From Forficula auricularia (lineage: Eukaryota; Arthropoda; Insecta; Dermaptera; Forficulidae), in assembly GCA_024734495.1 (NCBI GenBank), contig JALMQS010000055.1:12918863-12982862 (forward strand): 64,000 nucleotides of DNA, read 5' to 3'. Below are positions 1-10,346 of this stretch, in pieces. The position numbers and the translations under genes were made by a program. Each line of letters begins with the position of its first letter. Positions within the stretch are counted from its first letter, which is position 1. The notes under the pieces were generated by a model. It was not told the origin of the DNA and did no database searches. It saw nothing but the letters and a program-made list of their open reading frames with translations.

Positions 1-254
1 TTTATAAAAATAGTAAGAAGGGTTTCTTAATTATAATTAAATATGTATGTAAATTTTTCGATATCCCGTATAGTGCAATCTATAAGAGTCTGAAAAACTT
101 CTGAAATTTTTTTTTTTGAAATTTAATATCTCTGGAACTATATTGTACATAAATTTCGTTTTGCCACCAATCGATGCACAAGTATTTAAATAATAATCTG
201 AATAAATTTCAAAAAAATCCTAAGAAAACCCATTGGGCGGAACAACTATCTTAA
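1..254 (+). repeat. Interspersed repeat, left arm of an inverted pair
   Basis: This 254-bp stretch is the reverse complement of 1135-1378 with only scattered mismatches and small indels. It may extend beyond the left edge. It lies in the WDR12 intron after exon 5. No coding content. Confidence 0.85.
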
Positions 255-261
255 TCATCTA

Positions 262-349
262 ATCATTAGATGACCACAAGTCGCGGTATACCTGAAAGTT
301 CTCCGCGGTGTACAATTGTGAACCGCGGTGCATAGTTTGAAGACCCCTG
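262..349. mobile_element. hAT element end (fragment)
   Basis: The sequence ends GAAGACCCCTG, so its reverse strand starts CAGGGGTCTTCAAACT, a typical hAT terminus. ATCTAAT...GATGACCA and CCGCGG blocks resemble the element ending at 6763. The other end is not visible. Confidence 0.4.
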
Positions 350-569
350 TCTTAGAGAATTATCAATCCAAAAAATCAGCTTCCTAAAATGACCGAAGCG
401 GGAGAATTTAACTTTTAATTTATTATTTGTTTTTATTCAAACTGTTTTTTTTTTATCTATGACATTTTCATGAGTCCTTCTTAGCAAGGCACCCCAAGCC
501 TTCTTTTGAGTTTATTTTCCTAAGGACCGCATCTGTTTTAGTGTAATAATAAAATAAAACAAAAATTAC

Positions 570-655
570 CTTGACTTTCTTTTGACTTTTTGCGCCCTGA
601 TTTGTTTTACGCATTTTGATGGTGTTTTCTGGATCATATTCAGTGTCAGCTTTTG
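570..655 (-). CDS. WDR12: WDR12 exon 5
   Basis: The 86-nt exon lies between TTTTAG (656-657) and the donor GTAATT at 569. It encodes the charged inter-blade linker ADTEYDPENTIKMRKTNQG followed by Lys-rich sequence, like the basic linker after WD repeat 3 in animal WDR12. It ends in phase 0. The next exon is outside the window. Confidence 0.85.
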
Positions 656-3600
656 CTAAAATAGATCATATTGAAAAGTTATAAATAATTGAATAAAATA
701 GTTTAATAGAAATAATCTAATTAAACGTTACCAACCTGTATTCCATAAGTGTATATTTGTGTCCCAAGACCCTGTAGCAAGAAAATGAGAATTGTTATCT
801 TTACTAATTGCTAAGGAATCAAGTCCTCGATCATGTGCACGAAATGTTTTAAGTATCTCTGCAGAATTTGAAGAAATATTCCACTCCCACAGCAAAGCAG
901 ATTGATCTTGAGATATACTAATAAGAAAATTAAATTAGACATTAATTCCATTGTAATAATTTTTTTTAAGAATTAGATAATAATAATAAAAAGATCTATG
1001 GCCTTGGTTCAAAGGCACCCAGATATCTGGTAAAGTTAAAACAAGATTTGGAGCTATTGAGTTTTGGATGGGTGGATTGTCTAGATACACTGTGTAAAAG
1101 TACTCTTTGGCTTATATAGTCATCTTAATTCCACTTAAGGTAGTTGTTCCGCCAAATAGGTTTTCTTGAGATTTTTTTGAAATTTAGATAGATTGTTATG
1201 TAAATACTTTTGCATCGATTGGTGGCAAAACGAAATTTATGAACAATATAGTTCCGGAGATATTAAATTTCAAAAATAGAGTTTTTCAGACTCTTATACA
1301 TTGCACTATACAGGATATCGGAAAATTTACATACATATTTAATTATAATTAAGAAACCCTTCTTACTATTTTCATAAAAAACTAAACCAACATTAAACAA
1401 TAACCAATACATATTTTAAGACAATTTTGATTCATAGTTACAACACAGTTTCTGAGATAATAATGAATAAATAATGAAAAATGTATAAAAAAAATTTACA
1501 CTAAAAACAATTTGGCAACAGCGCATTTATTTAACCAAAGATGTATAAAGCGCGCATGCGCTAGATTTTTTCAAAATTTTAATTTTCATAAGGTGTAACG
1601 TAGGCGTTGATTATATTTGTTAAAAAATAACAAAACGATTTTTTTATAGAAATAAATCGACCTTTAAAATGTATTTTATATGTCATTTTAATATAAAAAT
1701 ATTCAATCTCTTACAATGGTGCCAGATTTGTCAAACATACATAAACAGCTAAAAGTTTTGGCCTTATGAATTATGAATCCTTATTGTCTGTTCTATATAC
1801 TCTAGCATTATCTTTTTGCTAGTATTGTCGCGAAACAACTACCTTAATGCAGAAGTTTACTAACATAATAATAAACAAAATTTCTTTATATGTATAAGAA
1901 ATAGAAACGGGAGTTTCTATGATAGAAATGAAATGATAGTGAGAAAGATTTTTCTTGCAGAGAGTAGCCGAAATGTTGATTCTAAAGTGAAAATCAATGA
2001 GGGTGTCTTCTGCTTGATGCAAATAAACATATACCCACGTTTGTGGGGAGCCGGATGAGGCTAGGGGTTAACATGTCAGCGTGGTAACCAAGTGGGCCAG
2101 GTTCGAATTGGACTCGAGGCATCCGCCTAAAACCTGATATATATATTTATTTAAATTAAATTGGCTAAGGGACCAGTAAGGGGAAAATAAAAAGTTGAAA
2201 TAAAAGTCAACTTCTATTTGTTACTTAAAAATAGGGCCACCAAACACGGTTCTTTTTAAAATATATATTTATGTTTATATGCATCACCCAGAGGAAAAAT
2301 TGATTGATTGATTTCCTCTTATGAAATTATATTTAAAAATATGTAAGTGTAAATATTTCTTTGATTAATGCAATATATTTTTGGTTTGCAGAGGTTTTTT
2401 CCTCATATCTAGTTTTACAAATATTGTCTATAAATATATTTATTTATTTAAATGACTAAATCAGCGAGTGTCTTCGATTGTGATGTAAATAACATGTCAA
2501 ATAAACATGTAATATAACAGTTGGCGAATAACTTAAATTCTTATCTGAACAGGTTTATTCAATTATGTCTTAAAGCCTCAATTTAACCTTCATATATATA
2601 ATATTTACTTTAGACTAAAGATGAAGAGAAAACTTTCGAGGCTATTAGTTTCAAATAAATAAAATTGATCTTTATTATATGTAGGCATACTTATTGACAT
2701 CAAGCAGTGAACACACTCTTGATTTCTTATAAATTCAATGAGTTTTAAATTAATTAATGATCGTTGTTAATAAGGGTGAGTCGGAATGACACATCTGAAC
2801 GCCAAAAGACGGATACATATAACTTCTAAATTTTAGTTCTCTCTTCATCATATTTAATTTAGAAGCTTCAATGCTCTGACAAAAAGACAGACATTGTATT
2901 GACACTAATATTGTCCTATTTTACTTTTGAATGGAATCCTAAAAAATGTCAACTTGAACAAGGTATACAAACATATAATCTTATTATATTAAACGAGCAT
3001 TTCTTGTATATATACTATAGAATCGGTTTCTCGAAAACGGCTCTAACGATTTCGCTAAAAATTATATTAAACGAGCAATTCTTGTATATATATATATATA
3101 TAGAATCGGTTTCTCGAAAACGCCTTTAACGATTTCGCTAAAAATTGGTGAACTTATCAAGTCTCATGAGTATATTAGTCGTGTATAAATTTTAATCCGA
3201 TTGAAATAAAGGAAGGGGGTGTAAATTAGTCATGTCGCAAAATAAATATTTTAATCGTTCATATCTCGTCTTTGGTAAGTCGCAGAGCCTTGAAATTTGA
3301 AACTTAAGCTATCTAGAGGCTACAAGAAGTACCACAAGATTTTGGCTAAAATAGAAGTACCGGAAGTTGATGTTTACGTACGTAAGAATGTACCTCCCTG
3401 CGTTTCGCAACCATAAATCTCAGAGCTACGAAATTCGAAACTTAAGCTCGATATAGGCTAGAAGGGGTATAGCAAGTTTTTGCTTGAAATCGGAACACTG
3501 GAAGTTGACATTTACATGAAAGATTTTTCGTTTTTTTTATTTTCTCAAAAACCGCACTAACGATTTTTTTTAAATTGGTGTACTTATCAAGTGTCATGAG

Positions 3601-6600
3601 TTATTAAACTATTTAGAGGCAAAAAGTTACCGAGCATCGCTCGGTGCTGCAGGCACTAATAACTATATTAAAATGTTTTACCTAGAACCAACACCGACCT
3701 CCTTAAAAGTTATATTCAAACATAATTTATAAACTCACCTAATAAAAGTGCCCTTGGTTTCATCTAAATCAATCCATGAAACCCCCTTAATAGGCCCAGT
3801 ATGTCCTGGAATGCTCAGTTTATGTTTTCCTTTTGATGACCATAGATGCAAGGAATTGTCATATGTTCCGGTAAGGATCCAATTACCAGAGATTTGAACT
3901 GCAGATACCCAATCATCATGCATCAAACAATCCTGCGGTTTAGGAGGTGCTAATCTTTCCAAATATTCTATTACTATAACTTGCTCAGGAGAGATATTTC
4001 GATCCTCTAAATGTTCTTTTAAAGGAAGTCGAAGAAAATTGCCGCTTACAAGAAAATCAAATTCAATTATTTTATTCTGTGGAGAGTTTTCTAAAAAATA
4101 TAAATTAAATTGATTAAAAACAGTAATGCTAGAAATAAAATTACAATTATTATATTAAGAAAGTAAAAAGGTTTAATGCCGAAAGAAGCAGATTTGTTTA
4201 CTTTACAAGGGAATATATATATATTAGGGTGTCCCAAAAAAATCAATGTTGTTTTTTTAAACGCATACCCTCTTAATTTATTCCTTTTATGTCAAAACAA
4301 TTGTAAATAAAATTTCATGGAATTTAAACAACGGGAACCCGTGCCGATTTGCAAACTAAACTTGGCAGGACTTGTTGACTTGAGCGCGTGCACGCCTACT
4401 TCTTATTATGCTTATAGTTTATGAAAGCTTTGCCAGTTATATATGTTCTTCTTGATTAGTACCTAAACATGTCGGTGGAATTACGTAGTTGTAAAAAAAA
4501 TATATATATATTTAATAGATGGCCCTAAACATCAAATGACGGGTTCGAAACTTCCTTCAATTGGACAAGTTCTCGCAATATTGTTTTATAATATCCGCGA
4601 AGTGAATTTAACTGTGAATGAAAGCTCTAATCTCACTATTCGGGAGTGTGTTATCTTTTGGGAGAAGCCACTAATTCCTACCAAATCATTATCGAATTGT
4701 GTGAAGAAACTTGTTAACCTGTATCAAGCTTGGAGAGACTTACAAAAAATGCAAATAAATCACAAGATGTGTTTAAGCGACGTCAAGAAGAATTTGTAAG
4801 TAATCTTGACAATTTATTTGATATTGTTCATGCGGAGGCACTTCAACTAATTAAAATTGAAGAAGATATGCTGTTCTTACTGAGTCATAGAAAGCCGGGT
4901 CGACCTGGTCATTTTGGTGGAGCCGATAAAAAATAATTGACTGCTAAAGAGGAAAGAGCGCGAATTCGAGCTATTAAAGAAGAAAATCGGCGAAACAAAT
5001 CTGTTTTCCCGTCAACTTCATCGGTACTACATGAACCATTTCCTAATGATTCCTCTTCTGATTCAAGTGAATTTATAGAATCACATGAAGATTTGCCAAC
5101 AGTGATCAAAAACCAAGAACCTGAGACCAATCGAGTAGTAATGAGAAAAGATTTTATTATTCCGAAGTTAGTAGCCGCATTAAATTACAGTACTGAACTT
5201 AACAGCCTAATTGCCAGAGATGACTATTGAGAACTAATAGAGCTTTCCATGGTATTTTTAGGTGGAGATAAAGACAGAAAATTTAAAATCAGACCTCCGG
5301 GTGCTATGCACTAAGTTCGATGAATGGCTAGAGCAATTTATTTCCTAAAGATAGGGTTACTCAGTTCTCAGATTAAACTAACTGACAAAGACAAAGCAGC
5401 ACTGTTAGATGTCTGTTTATTTATTGTGATAATATACGTCAAATCATGGCTTCTTGGCAGTTAAAGGACCCTACAGAGATTTGTGCTTTTTTAAATCATT
5501 GAAAGCTTACGAAAAAATAGAAGAAACTATTTCGAAGGCTACTTTGCAGGTTTACCCAGCATTTGTGGTATTTGACTGATGAAGTAGCAATTTTATCACT
5601 TTTTAATGATGATGTGAATCTTGAAACAAAAGCAAAAATTGTGTGAAATTTAGCCAAAGAAAATTTCTCGACCCATGGAAAACGATATATTCTAACTAAA
5701 GAAGAACTTGGTTCATTGTATGGAAAGTTAAAATTACTAGTGTTGTACGTGCCTAATTGTATCTAGTTCTTCTATAGAAGTATAGTTAATTAATCATGAT
5801 TAATTTATTTTTGTTTCATAGAAGAATATCGATGATTTTAAGCAAGACATTATTCACTCGTTTAAAAATTGATGCTACTTCCACATGGCCAAGTAATACT
5901 TCGTTTCTTCATGCTAAAATGACGGTCTCAATGCTTAGAGTGGTGAATGATACAGTTGAAAGAGCGATCAAGTTAATGCAGGACTTTCATGATTTAATTA
6001 CGGTGGAGGAGGAACAGAAACAATATTTGTTACGCTGCGTACAAGAACACAGGAAGCTATATTCGGACTGTCCGAATATAAGCAAACATTGAAAAGAAGA
6101 TATATTTGTTTTAATGTAAAATATTATTAAATAGCCCTTTAAAAACTGTGGAGTATTATTTAACTAAAAAAAAAATAATTAACAAATAATTCTATGTGAT
6201 TCCTGTACAAGATCTCCATCTACTCTTCAACTTCAAGTCGGCACGGGTTATCTTTATCCTATTGCAATAATACTTTTTATTTATGTTATTAAGATCAAAT
6301 AGAAAAAATATAGAGGGTATGCGTATAAAATTTAACAAAAAAAATCACCCCCTCTAGGCTTGGGACACCCTAATATACATATATACAGGGTGTTACAGGA
6401 GGAATAGTAAATATTTTAGGAGGTGGTAGTATAGACCAGTGTTCCGCAAACTTTTTATGTTCAAGGTACACCTACCAAATCAAGAAATTTTAGAGGTACA
6501 CCAAAGTAAAAAAACAATGTTTATTTAATATTTATTTATTATTGTAATCAATATAATAGGAAAAGATGTTTAATGAGAAATGAAAGCCTGCTTAACTGAG

Positions 6601-8571
6601 CACAGGCGATCAAAATTTGGAGGAATCGTTGATAAGGCTGCTCGCATAACTCTCAGCTAAGTGTAGGTGCATTATCTTAACAAAACTTGACATTTTTCTG
6701 CAGTACACCATCTAATGACCACGGTACACCAGTGTGCCGCGGCATACACTTTGCGGAACACTGGTATAAACGATTGCAATAAAAAATGCCATATAACATG
6801 TGTCCAATTTTTATTGAGTACAGAGATACAGCTGAGTTCAATGCATTTTCGTTTCATGTCTTGGTACACCGGTTGCTATGGGCGAATTTATCGAATGTCA
6901 GCAGTAGAGTGTTGATGTTCAAGTTGTGAAGTTGTGCTTTAGTTTACATTGTGATTTGTTGGCCAAGTCTACTGTACTGTAGCATGTAAACATGCCGCAC
7001 GTATGTACACATGTTGAGTATGCCGATATTGGGTTACATACTAACAGCTGTATTTCTGTACTCAATAAAAATTGGACACATATTATATGTCATTTTTTAT
7101 TGCAGTTCGTCTATATCAGGGGTCGGCAACCTGCGGCCCTTGCAACCTTTGGCGCGGCCCGCCAAAGCACCAATATAATTTTAGGAAAAATCAACAAACT
7201 TAGAGCGTTTTCTTGTGGACATTACAACTTACCTCAATAAATTAAATATAACACTACAAGGCAAAGGAAAGTTAATCAACGAGCTATTTACAGAAATCAA
7301 AAGTTTCCAGCTTAAAATAAAATTGTTTATTTCTCAACTTGAAAAGAATAATTATTGTCATTTTCCTACTTTGCAATCGTTTTTAACCAAAAACGACAAA
7401 CAGTGTCCTTCGAATATTTTTATTGAGTCACTAAAAGTACTGGATGATAATTTTCGTCATCGGTTTCAAGATTTTTATGCAAAAGAAATGGACATATTAA
7501 TATTTGAAAATCCTTTAAAATTTGATATTGTAAAACCACAAGAGAATTTACAACTAGAGTTAATTGATTTGCAGTTTGACATTATTGTTATTATAGCATG
7601 TCAATAAAAAAAAATTTTTTCTATATTTATTTTTAATAATATTTATACTCGTATATGATATAAAAGCACTATTTAAGTTACATTTAAATGTGCGACCCGC
7701 ATAAAAAAATTTATTTTGAAAATGGCCCGCCGTTCGAACCCTGGTCTATACTATCACCTCCTAAAACACACTGCATATATATATATAAATCAAAGAGTGG
7801 GTCGTCTGTTTGATGTAATCTATATTAGATATACTCGTCTATATAAAAATTTTATTAATTCAAGACTCTAGGTTTGCCTTCATCTCCACTACGAATATTT
7901 TAAAGTGAGTTTTTGGTTATAAAAATTGAGTTCACAGAGTTGCAAGGAAGTCAAACATTGAAGTATATAGTTGTTAAAATTAATTAGGCATACTTTTTAT
8001 ATAAATTTGAAAACAATCTCCATATTCCATATAATACATATAAACTGTATTTATTTAATATAAGAAACAACCTTTATTAAAAATTCAAACGTTTCGGGAG
8101 AAATTCTTCCTTCATCAATAAAAAATTTGATAGTTGCATTATTATTTATTCTTAAAGCACTTATTTTCAATTTATTCATTGAAACGTTCGAATTTTTAAT
8201 AAAAATTTTAAGATTGTTTTTTATAATGAACTTTTGTATTATTATACAATATATATATACATAGGTATATTCAGTATATGATTATTTGCGTCAAACAGAG
8301 GATAACCTCAGAGTTTTCCTTAAGTTATAATAATAAATTTAAATATTTATAAAATAAATTACCTTCAATTAAATGATTGACCAGTTTATTAAGTCCATCT
8401 CCTTCGATATTTGCAGCCACAGCAATTGGTAAGTCAGGTACGGCATATCTAACAAATTTTATCATTAAAATTAAAAATATTGAAGTATTAAATAAATTAA
8501 AATATATCATTTATAACTTACTGAATATGTTTAGTGGTCAATTGTATCTGAATTTGTGCAGTAGAATCCAT
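570..8571 (-). CDS. WDR12: WDR12 (Ytm1) ribosome biogenesis protein, 5' part, five exons
   Basis: Five minus-strand exons (8571-8522, 8448-8363, 4090-3739, 917-736, 655-570) join in frame into 252 residues with GT/AG at every junction. Residues about 5-72 form an NLE (ubiquitin-like) domain with YAVPDLPIAV and FDFLVSGNFLRLPL; WD repeats follow at about 101-130, 137-174 and 185-222 (DNSLHLW, QSALLWEW, DTNIHLW), then a charged Lys-rich linker. This order is typical of WDR12. In known species WDR12 joins PES1 and BOP1 in the PeBoW complex, which acts in the nucleolus in 60S subunit maturation, and its NLE domain is bound by the AAA-ATPase Midasin/Rea1 for release. Family members have about 420 residues, so roughly the last four WD repeats lie beyond position 1. 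The start is the first ATG of the conserved reading frame. The introns are 73, 4272, 2821 and 80 bp; the two long ones are full of transposons. No coding break is seen. Confidence 0.93.
736..917 (-). CDS. WDR12: WDR12 exon 4
   Basis: The acceptor TTATTAG ends at 918 and the donor GTTGGT starts at 735. The 182-nt exon completes WD repeat 2 (SISQDQSALLWEW) and encodes WD repeat 3 (FLATGSWDTNIHLWN). Phases match exons 3 and 5. Confidence 0.92.
1135..1378 (-). repeat. Interspersed repeat, right arm of an inverted pair
   Basis: Reverse-complement partner of 1-254, located in the intron between exons 3 and 4. Exons 4 and 5 therefore sit between two inverted copies. A 14-nt piece of the same repeat end (AACAACTACCTTAA) recurs near 1835. 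Confidence 0.85.
2046..2145 (+). repeat. tRNA-derived SINE, diverged copy
   Basis: GGGAGCCGGATGAGGCTAGG resembles a Pol III A box and GGTTCGAATTGG a decayed B box (consensus GGTTCGANTCC), followed by CTCGAGGCATCCG. It is the same family as 28073-28246 and 37169-37335. It lies in the WDR12 intron between exons 3 and 4. Confidence 0.6.
2985..3660 (+). repeat. Interspersed repeat family 'X', copy 1, with internal duplication
   Basis: A block of about 75 bp starting ATTAAACGAGCA and ending in GATTTCGCTAAAAATT occurs twice in tandem (2985-3145). The following 450 bp match, in reverse, 34632-35500 and part of 39390-39735. Near the right end ACCGAGCatcGCTCGGT (about 3630) is a 7-bp hairpin, as at some Helitron 3' ends, but no terminal CTRR was confirmed. 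No protein is encoded. Confidence 0.6.
3739..4090 (-). CDS. WDR12: WDR12 exon 3
   Basis: The acceptor TTTTTTAG ends at 4091 and the donor GTGAGT starts at 3738. The 352-nt exon encodes the end of the NLE domain, the ISPEQVIVIEY segment, the linker APPKPQDC, and the first WD repeat starting HDDWVSAVQISGNW. In yeast Ytm1 the corresponding end of the NLE domain carries the glutamate bound by Rea1; a glutamate is present here. Confidence 0.95.
4225..6372 (+). mobile_element. DNA transposon with TAGGGTGTCCCAA terminal inverted repeats
   Basis: The left end TAGGGTGTCCCAA (4225-4237) is matched by TTGGGACACCCTA (6360-6372); further in, CGCATACCCTC is shared by both ends in inverted orientation. The flanks are TA-rich, so a TA target is possible. 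The 2148-bp element holds one degenerate gene and sits in the large WDR12 intron between exons 2 and 3. Confidence 0.8.
4536..6092 (+). pseudogene. Broken transposon protein of an uncharacterised family
   Basis: Frames across this span read as one protein interrupted by frameshifts (for example in the A-run near 4745) and stops (near 4936, 5230, 5310 and several to 5690). Recognisable blocks in order: FKRRQEEFVSNLDNLFD and a Gly-rich GRPGHFGGADKK, a basic segment ARIRAIKEENRR, a Ser-rich stretch, PGAMH-RWMARAIYFLKI, then VNDTVERAIKLMQDF and EEEQKQYLLRCVQEHRK. From memory, these blocks match high-copy uncharacterised proteins in aphids, Hydra and other invertebrates. The terminal repeats here suggest that family is transposon-encoded. 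I cannot assign a transposase superfamily. Not functional. Confidence 0.65.
6437..6763. mobile_element. Non-autonomous hAT element nested in the MITE
   Basis: Ends are CAGTGTTCCGCAAA and TTTGCGGAACACTG, a 14-bp perfect inverted repeat of hAT type. Flanks GTATAGAC (6429-6436) and GTATAAAC (6764-6771) form an 8-bp target duplication with one mismatch. 327 bp, no transposase. Confidence 0.9.
7117..7743 (+). mobile_element. hAT element with transposase remnant, nested in the MITE
   Basis: Ends are CAGGGGTCGGCAACCTGCGG and GGCCCGCCGTTCGAACCCTG, with flanks GTCTATAT and GTCTATAC as an 8-bp duplication with one mismatch. It carries the transposase remnant at 7197-7607. Confidence 0.88.
7197..7607 (+). 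pseudogene. hAT transposase fragment (ZBED/GTF2IRD2-like)
   Basis: An open frame of about 136 residues reads ERFLVDITTYLNKLNITLQG, then a helical ELFTEIKSFQLKIKL segment, HFPTLQSF, and QLELIDLQFD before a stop. This order is typical of the middle-to-C-terminal part of hAT transposases related to GTF2IRD2 and ZBED proteins. There is no N-terminal zinc finger, no catalytic part and no methionine start, so it is an internally deleted remnant. Confidence 0.75.
8060..8222. repeat. Fold-back repeat with hammerhead-like core
   Basis: The arms 8068-8096 (CCTTTATTAAAAATTCAAAC) and about 8180-8210 (CGTTCGAATTTTTAATAAA) are inverted copies. On the minus strand 8118-8087 reads TTGATGAAGG then CTCCCGAAACG, the pattern of the other hammerhead-like cores in this window. 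It lies in the intron between exons 2 and 3. Confidence 0.5.
8363..8448 (-). CDS. WDR12: WDR12 exon 2
   Basis: The acceptor TTAG precedes 8448 and the donor GTAATT begins at 8362. The 86-nt exon encodes the conserved NLE segment YAVPDLPIAVAANIEGDGL, ending in HLIEG. Confidence 0.92.
8522..8571 (-). CDS. WDR12: WDR12 exon 1 (start codon)
   Basis: The 50-nt exon begins with ATG at 8571 and encodes MDSTAQIQIQLTTKHIQ (last codon split). The donor GTAAGT starts at 8521. It supplies the first strand of the NLE domain. It is too short to stand out as an open frame. Confidence 0.9.
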
Positions 8572-8602
8572 TTTTGTATATAAAATTTTATTTTATAAAA
8601 TT

Positions 8603-8608
8603 CACGTG
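8603..8608. promoter_or_regulatory. E-box CACGTG just upstream of WDR12
   Basis: A perfect CACGTG lies 32 bp upstream of the WDR12 ATG. Myc/Max bind CACGTG and activate many ribosome-biogenesis genes in flies and vertebrates. The transcription start is not known here, so it could lie in the 5' UTR. Confidence 0.35.
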
Positions 8609-8790
8609 CTTAAAAATTTAAAGAGAATAACAATTCTAAAAGTACAAGTTAAGGCTAGTAAGCTAGTATCAAGAGAGTGAGCACCGCACTGCCATCTCCA
8701 GGCATTTTAAGAAACACATATTTTTTTAAAATTAAAAAGCAATTTACTAGCGGTTGGGGAATTATTTTTAGCTATTATTTACTCCAAAAT

Positions 8791-8855
8791 CAGGGGCGGA
8801 TTTCTAATTAGCCTAGCAAGGCTATAGGCTATGGCGGCAAATTTTCGAATAATAT
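8791..8855 (+). mobile_element. hAT 5' end fragment near WDR12
   Basis: CAGGGGCGGATTTCTAATTA resembles the end of the larger hAT at 10928. No matching right end is visible before the next element. It lies about 220 bp upstream of the WDR12 start codon. Confidence 0.5.
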
Positions 8856-8897
8856 GTAAATATGTTATAATATACGAGTTTATATAATTATTAAAGA

Positions 8898-9479
8898 CAG
8901 GCCCGGATCGAATAGGTGCGGGGCCCGATTGGATTTTTTTTTGCGGGGCCCTCTCTATATATTAAATATTTAAATAAAATTCAAATTCAGTATATATATA
9001 TATATATCTCAAATGTCATGGATCATCAGATAGGTAAACTTCTACATAAATTAAAAAATAAAAATGTTCAAAATACAAAAACATTTATTGAATATAAATT
9101 TACATCACCGAATATGAATACATGAATTTACATATTTCTAAGTTTTTGTTCTGTAAATTCTTCTAAAATTGTTTGAAAATCTAATTTCCTTGCGTCTTCA
9201 CTTTCAATCGACATAATTGCTAAACTATTTAATCTATCCTGATTCATTGTCGATCTCAGATAGTTTTTTATTAGTTTTAGCCTGGAAAATGATCTCTCTC
9301 CAGAAGCAACGCTTACTGGAATTGTTAAGAATATTCGGAGAGCAATAAACAAGTTTGGAAATGCCGTTGCTCTATCATTATCCGATAAAAATTTGAGATT
9401 TGATTTTTTTTTGCGGGGCCCTTTTAAATGCGGGGCCCGATTGGGCCCAATCGCTCCAATCGCCCTTTATCCGGCCCTG
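8898..9479 (-). mobile_element. hAT element, internally deleted
   Basis: Ends CAGGCCCGGAT and ATCCGGCCCTG, with a perfect 8-bp duplication ATTAAAGA at 8890-8897 and 9480-9487. GCGGGGCCC motifs recur at both ends. The 582-bp element holds the C-terminal part of a transposase on the minus strand and a (TA)n run near 8990. Confidence 0.93.
9128..9403 (-). pseudogene. hAT transposase C-terminus (hATC dimerisation domain)
   Basis: About 91 residues with SVASGERSFSRLKLIKNYLR, QDRLNSLAIMSIE and the C-terminal helix LEEFTEQKLRNM. This is the hATC dimerisation signature seen in ZMYM-like hAT transposases. The catalytic region is missing, so no active enzyme is encoded. Confidence 0.85.
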
Positions 9480-9560
9480 ATTAAAGAGTTCGGTGTCAGA
9501 TCAAGGAAATTTTTGAGTTTTTATATTCTGTTGGAATAAAAGTTTTTGTTGCATTTTATG

Positions 9561-9780
9561 CAGGGGTCCCCTCTCTCATCATTTAATTGAAAAATACCCC
9601 CCCCCCCCCCCACTTTATTCAGTTCTAAAGAATTAGAAGGGCTTTTAATTTAATGACTCACCCCTCCATTTTCATGAAAAGTAGCACCCCATTCTTCATA
9701 TTATATTTTGTTCACTTCTAAAGAATTAGAAGAGGTTTTTACAATTTCACCCCCCCCCAGGAATTTCAATGACGTGCTCG
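9561..9780. repeat. C-rich low-complexity region
   Basis: Contains a C run at about 9597-9611, a second at about 9751-9759, and TTCTAAAGAATTAGAAG twice (about 9622 and 9716). No coding content. Confidence 0.7.
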
Positions 9781-10299
9781 TCTTAACCCGCCCTTGTGGC
9801 CACAATTGTTTTATGTGATTTCTAATAAACTTTCGTATTCCTTATTTTATTACCTATTTTTAGTTTTATAAGAAATATAGAATAATAGGCGATGATTTGG
9901 TTCAGCCTGTATATATATATGCGGCACATTTGTAAATCCGCGGTATACGTTGGTTTTTTTTATGTGTATTTGATATAAAAGATAAAAAAAATAGCACCCC
10001 GATATGAAATTTCAATAGATTTGATTGAATATGTAATGAGAAAAAAAAATAAAACATTTTTGCATTTCTAGCCGACTTACTGCCAAGCGAGAAAACTAGA
10101 TGTTTTCATTAAATTTCAATCAAATCATGAAATTATTTAATTTAAATGCTATTTTATTATATTAAAAAGGTGCTTTGAACCTCGATCGATCGATAAAATA
10201 GGACTGCTTTCTTCATGGGCGCCAGCAGAATTATTTTCAAGGGGCTGCATCTGAATCTACACACTATTACTATTATTACACTATTAACTAATAAAATAT

Positions 10300-10346
10300 C
10301 GCAGAGCACATGCGAAGATCCCGGGCTCGAATCCCGGCTGATCCTT
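10300..10346 (+). repeat. tRNA-like 3' half (SINE fragment)
   Basis: CCCGGGCTCGAATCCCGG folds as a T-arm with a near-canonical B box GGCTCGAATCC, followed by CTGATCC. There is no complete D or anticodon arm, so this is a SINE remnant and not a tRNA gene. Confidence 0.45.

Larger units (their letters stand above)
6386..7773. mobile_element. MITE with CAGGGTGTT ends, interrupted by two hAT elements
   Basis: The outer sequence matches the intact copy at 40063-40490: left end CAGGGTGTTACAGGAGGAAT, then TTTTAGGAGGTGGTAGTATA, inner inverted pair GAGTACAGAGATACAGCT, and right end CACCTCCTAAAACACACTG. The copy is split by hAT insertions at 6437 and 7117. Without them it is about 430 bp. No own protein. 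Confidence 0.8.

Noticed and set aside
2985..3660. Helitron with terminal hairpin
   Set aside because: A 7-bp hairpin is present, but no TC start, no CTRR end and no A/T insertion site could be fixed; copy 2 instead shows inverted ends.
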